Of a stretch of 7,637 bases of DNA, positions 5,613 to 7,637 are shown in pieces. Below the pieces are notes generated by a model. It saw only the letters and a program-made list of their open reading frames with translations, did not search any database and was not told the DNA's origin. The position numbers and the translations under genes were made by a program. The stretch is from Akkermansiaceae bacterium (GTDB lineage: Bacteria; Verrucomicrobiota; Verrucomicrobiia; Verrucomicrobiales; Akkermansiaceae): NCBI GenBank assembly GCA_028293225.1, contig JAQGPE010000162.1, positions 1-7,637 on the forward strand, in the 5' to 3' direction. The number at the start of each line of letters is the position of its first letter. Position 1 is the stretch's first letter.

Positions 5613-6736
5613 CAGACGACGTGGTAGCCGAAGGGTTCGTAGAACTCGCGCCACTCGGAGCGGAGGCGCTGATTTTCGGCGGCAGTGAGAGGAGGGAACT
5701 GATTCTTTTCGTAGCCTGTCAGCGTGGCGGCATAGGCGGCGATTTTTGGCAAGGCGCCATCGATGCCGGGGAGTGAGAGCCGGGCGTAGATTTCGCGCAC
5801 GGTCGTGAGAGGATCGCGCTCAAGTTGTTCGAAGCCGACCTGATGGAAGTTGCCCGGTGGGATCAGCGGCAGATCCCGGGTAAAGGCGCTGTAGAGGGTG
5901 CGGTAGCGGGCGAAGATCTCGTCATCGATGCGGCTGCGATCCGGGCGCTGCAGATAGGTGTGCCACATCGCGGTGTCATAGTAGTGGCGGAAGGATTGCA
6001 GCACCTCCTCCGGACGGCGGTGGATGTGGACGAACTTCGCGTCCGGGAACATCTCCAACAGCAGGCGGATGCGGGCGGTGTGCGGCGGCGATTTCAGGAG
6101 CAGCGGGCGGCCGCCGTACTTCAGGGTGAGTTTTTTCAGGAACCAGCGGAAGCCGTCCTGCCAAGCCGCGATCTCCGCGCGGGGGACGCCGTCGAAGGTG
6201 AGGTAGCGCTGGTAGTGGTCCTCCCGGCGGGGGAAGGAGACGCCGAGATAGGGCGAGAGCAGGCTGATGAGCAGCGGCGCGAACTCATCCTCCTGCGGGG
6301 ACTCGAAGCTCAGCGCCATGTTGTCCATCGGCCGCTTGCCGGGGACCATCCAGGCGAAGCGGCGGGTGTTGATTTCCTCCGTGGTGAGGAAGGTGTGCGG
6401 GTTCACCACCTGATAGGTGTTCGCATAGGCGAAGCCCGCGTCGTCCTGGGCCAGCAGGTTGTGGAGGTGGGTGGTGCCGCTGCGCCAGTGGCCGAGGATG
6501 AAAAGCGGCGGGCGGGTGATTTCGGTGGCGGCGATGCGTTCGCCGTATTCGCGCTGCTCGCGGCGGCGGTGCCAGGAATTGAACACGCTGAGCGCGCTGA
6601 CCACCGCGGCGCGATGCCAGTAAACCGGGTCCACTGCAAAGCCGTTTTCCCGCAGCAACCGCCACCAGTCGCCCGCGGTGATGCCGGCCAGATAGTTGTG
6701 CGCGACACTCCAGCGATGTTTTAGCGGACTTTTCAA
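5612..6736 (-). CDS. PAPS-dependent sulfotransferase (Sulfotransfer_3-like)
   Basis: Transfers a sulfonate group from PAPS to a hydroxyl on an acceptor, probably a lipid or small molecule, in the cytoplasm. It has 374 aa. The 5'-phosphosulfate loop is at 79-93 (ILGHWRSGTTHLHNL) with R85, S86, G87, T88 and T89. A second conserved segment, LLLKSPPHT (212-220), follows. The 3'-phosphate site is HRRPEEVLQSF at 239-249, with Arg and a Ser eight residues on (R240/S248). There is no signal peptide. The start is a TTG at 6736: an in-frame TAA lies 9 nt upstream (6746-6748) and the first internal Met is at residue 130, past the PAPS loop. It is the first gene of a two-gene unit, and its TGA overlaps the P450 ATG. 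A -10/-35 pair just upstream implies a very short or absent leader. Sulfotransferase fold confident; acceptor unknown. Confidence 0.92.
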   Translation of the reverse strand: MKSPLKHRWSVAHNYLAGITAGDWWRLLRENGFAVDPVYWHRAAVVSALSVFNSWHRRREQREYGERIAATEITRPPLFILGHWRSGTTHLHNLLAQDDAGFAYANTYQVVNPHTFLTTEEINTRRFAWMVPGKRPMDNMALSFESPQEDEFAPLLISLLSPYLGVSFPRREDHYQRYLTFDGVPRAEIAAWQDGFRWFLKKLTLKYGGRPLLLKSPPHTARIRLLLEMFPDAKFVHIHRRPEEVLQSFRHYYDTAMWHTYLQRPDRSRIDDEIFARYRTLYSAFTRDLPLIPPGNFHQVGFEQLERDPLTTVREIYARLSLPGIDGALPKIAAYAATLTGYEKNQFPPLTAAENQRLRSEWREFYEPFGYHVV

Positions 6737-6838
6737 AAGCTTCGATTAGATTGGGCGGCGCGACTTCCAAGTCAACTCCATCGCCCCGCCGTGCGCGGTG
6801 CGCAAATTCAACCAACTTTTCCCCATTTTTCCCGCATC
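6737..6838. other. 102-nt divergent intergenic region
   Basis: It separates the sulfotransferase-P450 operon (minus) from the NTF2-like gene (plus), so it must hold both promoters. Only the minus-strand promoter is recognisable. The plus side ends in a T/C-rich leader (TTTTCCCCATTTTTCCC) before the ATG. No clear operator palindrome was seen. Confidence 0.5.
6745..6775 (-). promoter_or_regulatory. Candidate promoter for the sulfotransferase-P450 operon
   Basis: On the minus strand, TTGACT (6775-6770; 5 of 6 to TTGACA) and TCTAAT (6750-6745; 5 of 6 to TATAAT) are separated by 19 nt, slightly long. The -10 box ends 8 nt before the TTG start, so transcription from it would begin at or within a few bases of the start codon and leave no room for a ribosome binding site. 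Alternatively the true start lies further in or the boxes are chance. Confidence 0.4.
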
Positions 6839-7387
6839 ATGAGCTCCCCTATCCGCCTGGCCTACGACCATCCAGAAGACCGCGCCCAACTCGCCGGACT
6901 GCGCCAGGAAATGGTGCGCGCCATCACGGACGGTGACATCGATACGATCGTTTCGCTGCTGCATCCGAACGTGGTGGTGACTTGGCAGGATGGCCGGGTG
7001 TGCCGCGGGCGGGACGAGGTTTACGATTTCTTCGTCGACATGGCCTCGAAGTCCAAACGGGCGTTCCAAGGCTACAAGATCCCGCCGACCCCGGATGAAC
7101 TGACGATCCTGCATTCGAATGCGACTGCTGGCGTCGTGTATGGCTACAATGTCGGCCAGTTTTACCTGCTGGGCCGTGAAGTGGAGATGCACAACCGCTG
7201 GACGGCGACTGTCGTGAAGGAGCAGGGGCAATGGCTGATCGCCGGCTATCACGTCTCCATGAACATCCTGGATAATCCGCTGCTGAACGGGATGAAGAAG
7301 GCGGCGCTGATCGGGACCGGAGCGGGGTTGCTGCTGGGGCTGCTCGGCGGCAAGTTGTTTGGGCGCGGGGGGTGGGAGGAGGAGTGA
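6839..7387 (+). CDS. NTF2/SnoaL-like domain protein with C-terminal membrane tail
   Basis: 182 aa. Residues about 18-142 fit the NTF2-like (SnoaL / DUF4440-type) cone fold. There is an N-terminal helix (LRQEMVRAITDGDIDTIVSLL), then the characteristic HPNVVVTWQDGRVCRGRDEV, and later strands ending in HNRWTATVVKEQGQWLIAGYHVS. Such domains serve as small-molecule isomerases/cyclases, or as binding modules with no catalysis. After the domain come two lysines (153-154) and a short glycine-rich hydrophobic segment (155-171, GTGAGLLLGLLGG), then KLFGRGGWEEE. This suggests a tail anchor with the NTF2 domain in the cytoplasm. The ATG at 6839 is preferred over an in-frame GTG at 6791, because the extra 16 residues do not look like part of the fold and both lack a Shine-Dalgarno. 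It is divergent from the sulfotransferase and convergent with the next gene, 16 nt apart. Specific function unknown. Confidence 0.85.
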   Translation: MSSPIRLAYDHPEDRAQLAGLRQEMVRAITDGDIDTIVSLLHPNVVVTWQDGRVCRGRDEVYDFFVDMASKSKRAFQGYKIPPTPDELTILHSNATAGVVYGYNVGQFYLLGREVEMHNRWTATVVKEQGQWLIAGYHVSMNILDNPLLNGMKKAALIGTGAGLLLGLLGGKLFGRGGWEEE

Positions 7388-7403
7388 TCCTCTGGCAGCT
7401 TTC

Positions 7404-7637
7404 CTAGTAGAGCCCTTTGAAATCCGTGCCGAATCGATCGATCAACGGCTGAAGCCCACGTCCCAGGATCTCGATCCCGTTTTTGCCCGATCCGCCCTGG
7501 GGCTCCGTGGCCTCGGCCTGGATCGTCCAACGCACGCCGCCGTCTTCCGGGTCCAAAGGCTGGAATTTCACGGTGCCCGCCCCTGCCCAGAATCCACAGA
7601 ACCGGGTGTCGAACTCCAGATCCTGGAACATCAGCTC
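7404..7637 (-). CDS. SRPBCC-like protein, C-terminal part only
   Basis: The final 77 codons of a gene that enters from the right edge. The frame is open to the last base; the Met codon at 7631 is probably internal, because SRPBCC proteins are usually about 140-190 aa. What is visible fits the C-terminal half of the polyketide cyclase/START-like (SRPBCC) fold: a strand pair with aromatic residues (FCGFWAGAGTVKFQPL), a VRWTIQAEATE strand, and a closing helix GLQPLIDRFGTDFKGL resembling the family's usual ending. This fold binds hydrophobic ligands in a helix-grip pocket. The call rests on pattern resemblance only. Its stop is 16 nt from the stop of the convergent NTF2-like gene, and no terminator hairpin separates them. 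Confidence 0.55.
   Translation of the reverse strand, partial: ELMFQDLEFDTRFCGFWAGAGTVKFQPLDPEDGGVRWTIQAEATEPQGGSGKNGIEILGRGLQPLIDRFGTDFKGLY

Noticed and set aside
5825..6724. 299-codon open frame on the plus strand
   Set aside because: Antisense shadow of the sulfotransferase, whose PAPS motifs are clear.
6791..6838. GTG at 6791 as start of the NTF2-like protein
   Set aside because: The extra 16 residues precede the fold, look like translated leader, and bring no ribosome binding site.
6746..7252. 168-codon minus-strand frame
   Set aside because: Antisense to the NTF2-like gene and overlaps the divergent promoter region.

Overview
The window looks like chromosomal DNA from a GC-rich member of the Verrucomicrobiota, with Luteolibacter- or Haloferula-like relatives most likely. 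This is an inference. It rests on a VPEP...RRRR (PEP-CTERM) surface protein, a large secreted sulfatase carrying PA14, cadherin-like and LamG modules, high GC in coding DNA, and starts that mostly lack a Shine-Dalgarno sequence. I saw no tRNA, rRNA, CRISPR array, transposase or phage gene.

Layout. (1) 1-2768, minus: an exported formylglycine-type sulfatase whose C-terminus runs off the left edge. (2) 2810-3502, minus: a PEP-CTERM protein that ends 41 nt before the sulfatase start, so the two are probably co-transcribed. (3) 3503-4283: a 781-nt stretch without a convincing gene. It holds a 7-bp inverted repeat near a possible promoter, a pair of duplicated TGGGTGAGG blocks, several perfect hairpins and short direct repeats. 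(4) 4284-6736, minus: a tightly coupled sulfotransferase-cytochrome P450 pair. The sulfotransferase stop and the P450 start overlap as TGATG. (5) 6737-6838: a 102-nt divergent intergenic region. (6) 6839-7387, plus: an NTF2/SnoaL-like protein with a C-terminal glycine-rich membrane tail. (7) 7404-7637, minus: the C-terminal end of an SRPBCC-like protein, convergent with (6) and cut by the right edge.

The P450-sulfotransferase pair is the most interesting part. A P450 can install a hydroxyl that a PAPS-dependent sulfotransferase then sulfonates. The same two-enzyme logic is known from the Mycobacterium tuberculosis cyp128-stf3 pair, which makes sulfomenaquinone. The substrate here cannot be read from the sequence. 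The sulfatase/PEP-CTERM pair belongs to a different compartment (secreted or surface) and probably acts on sulfated polysaccharides or other sulfate esters. A link between the sulfation and desulfation genes is possible but unsupported beyond proximity.
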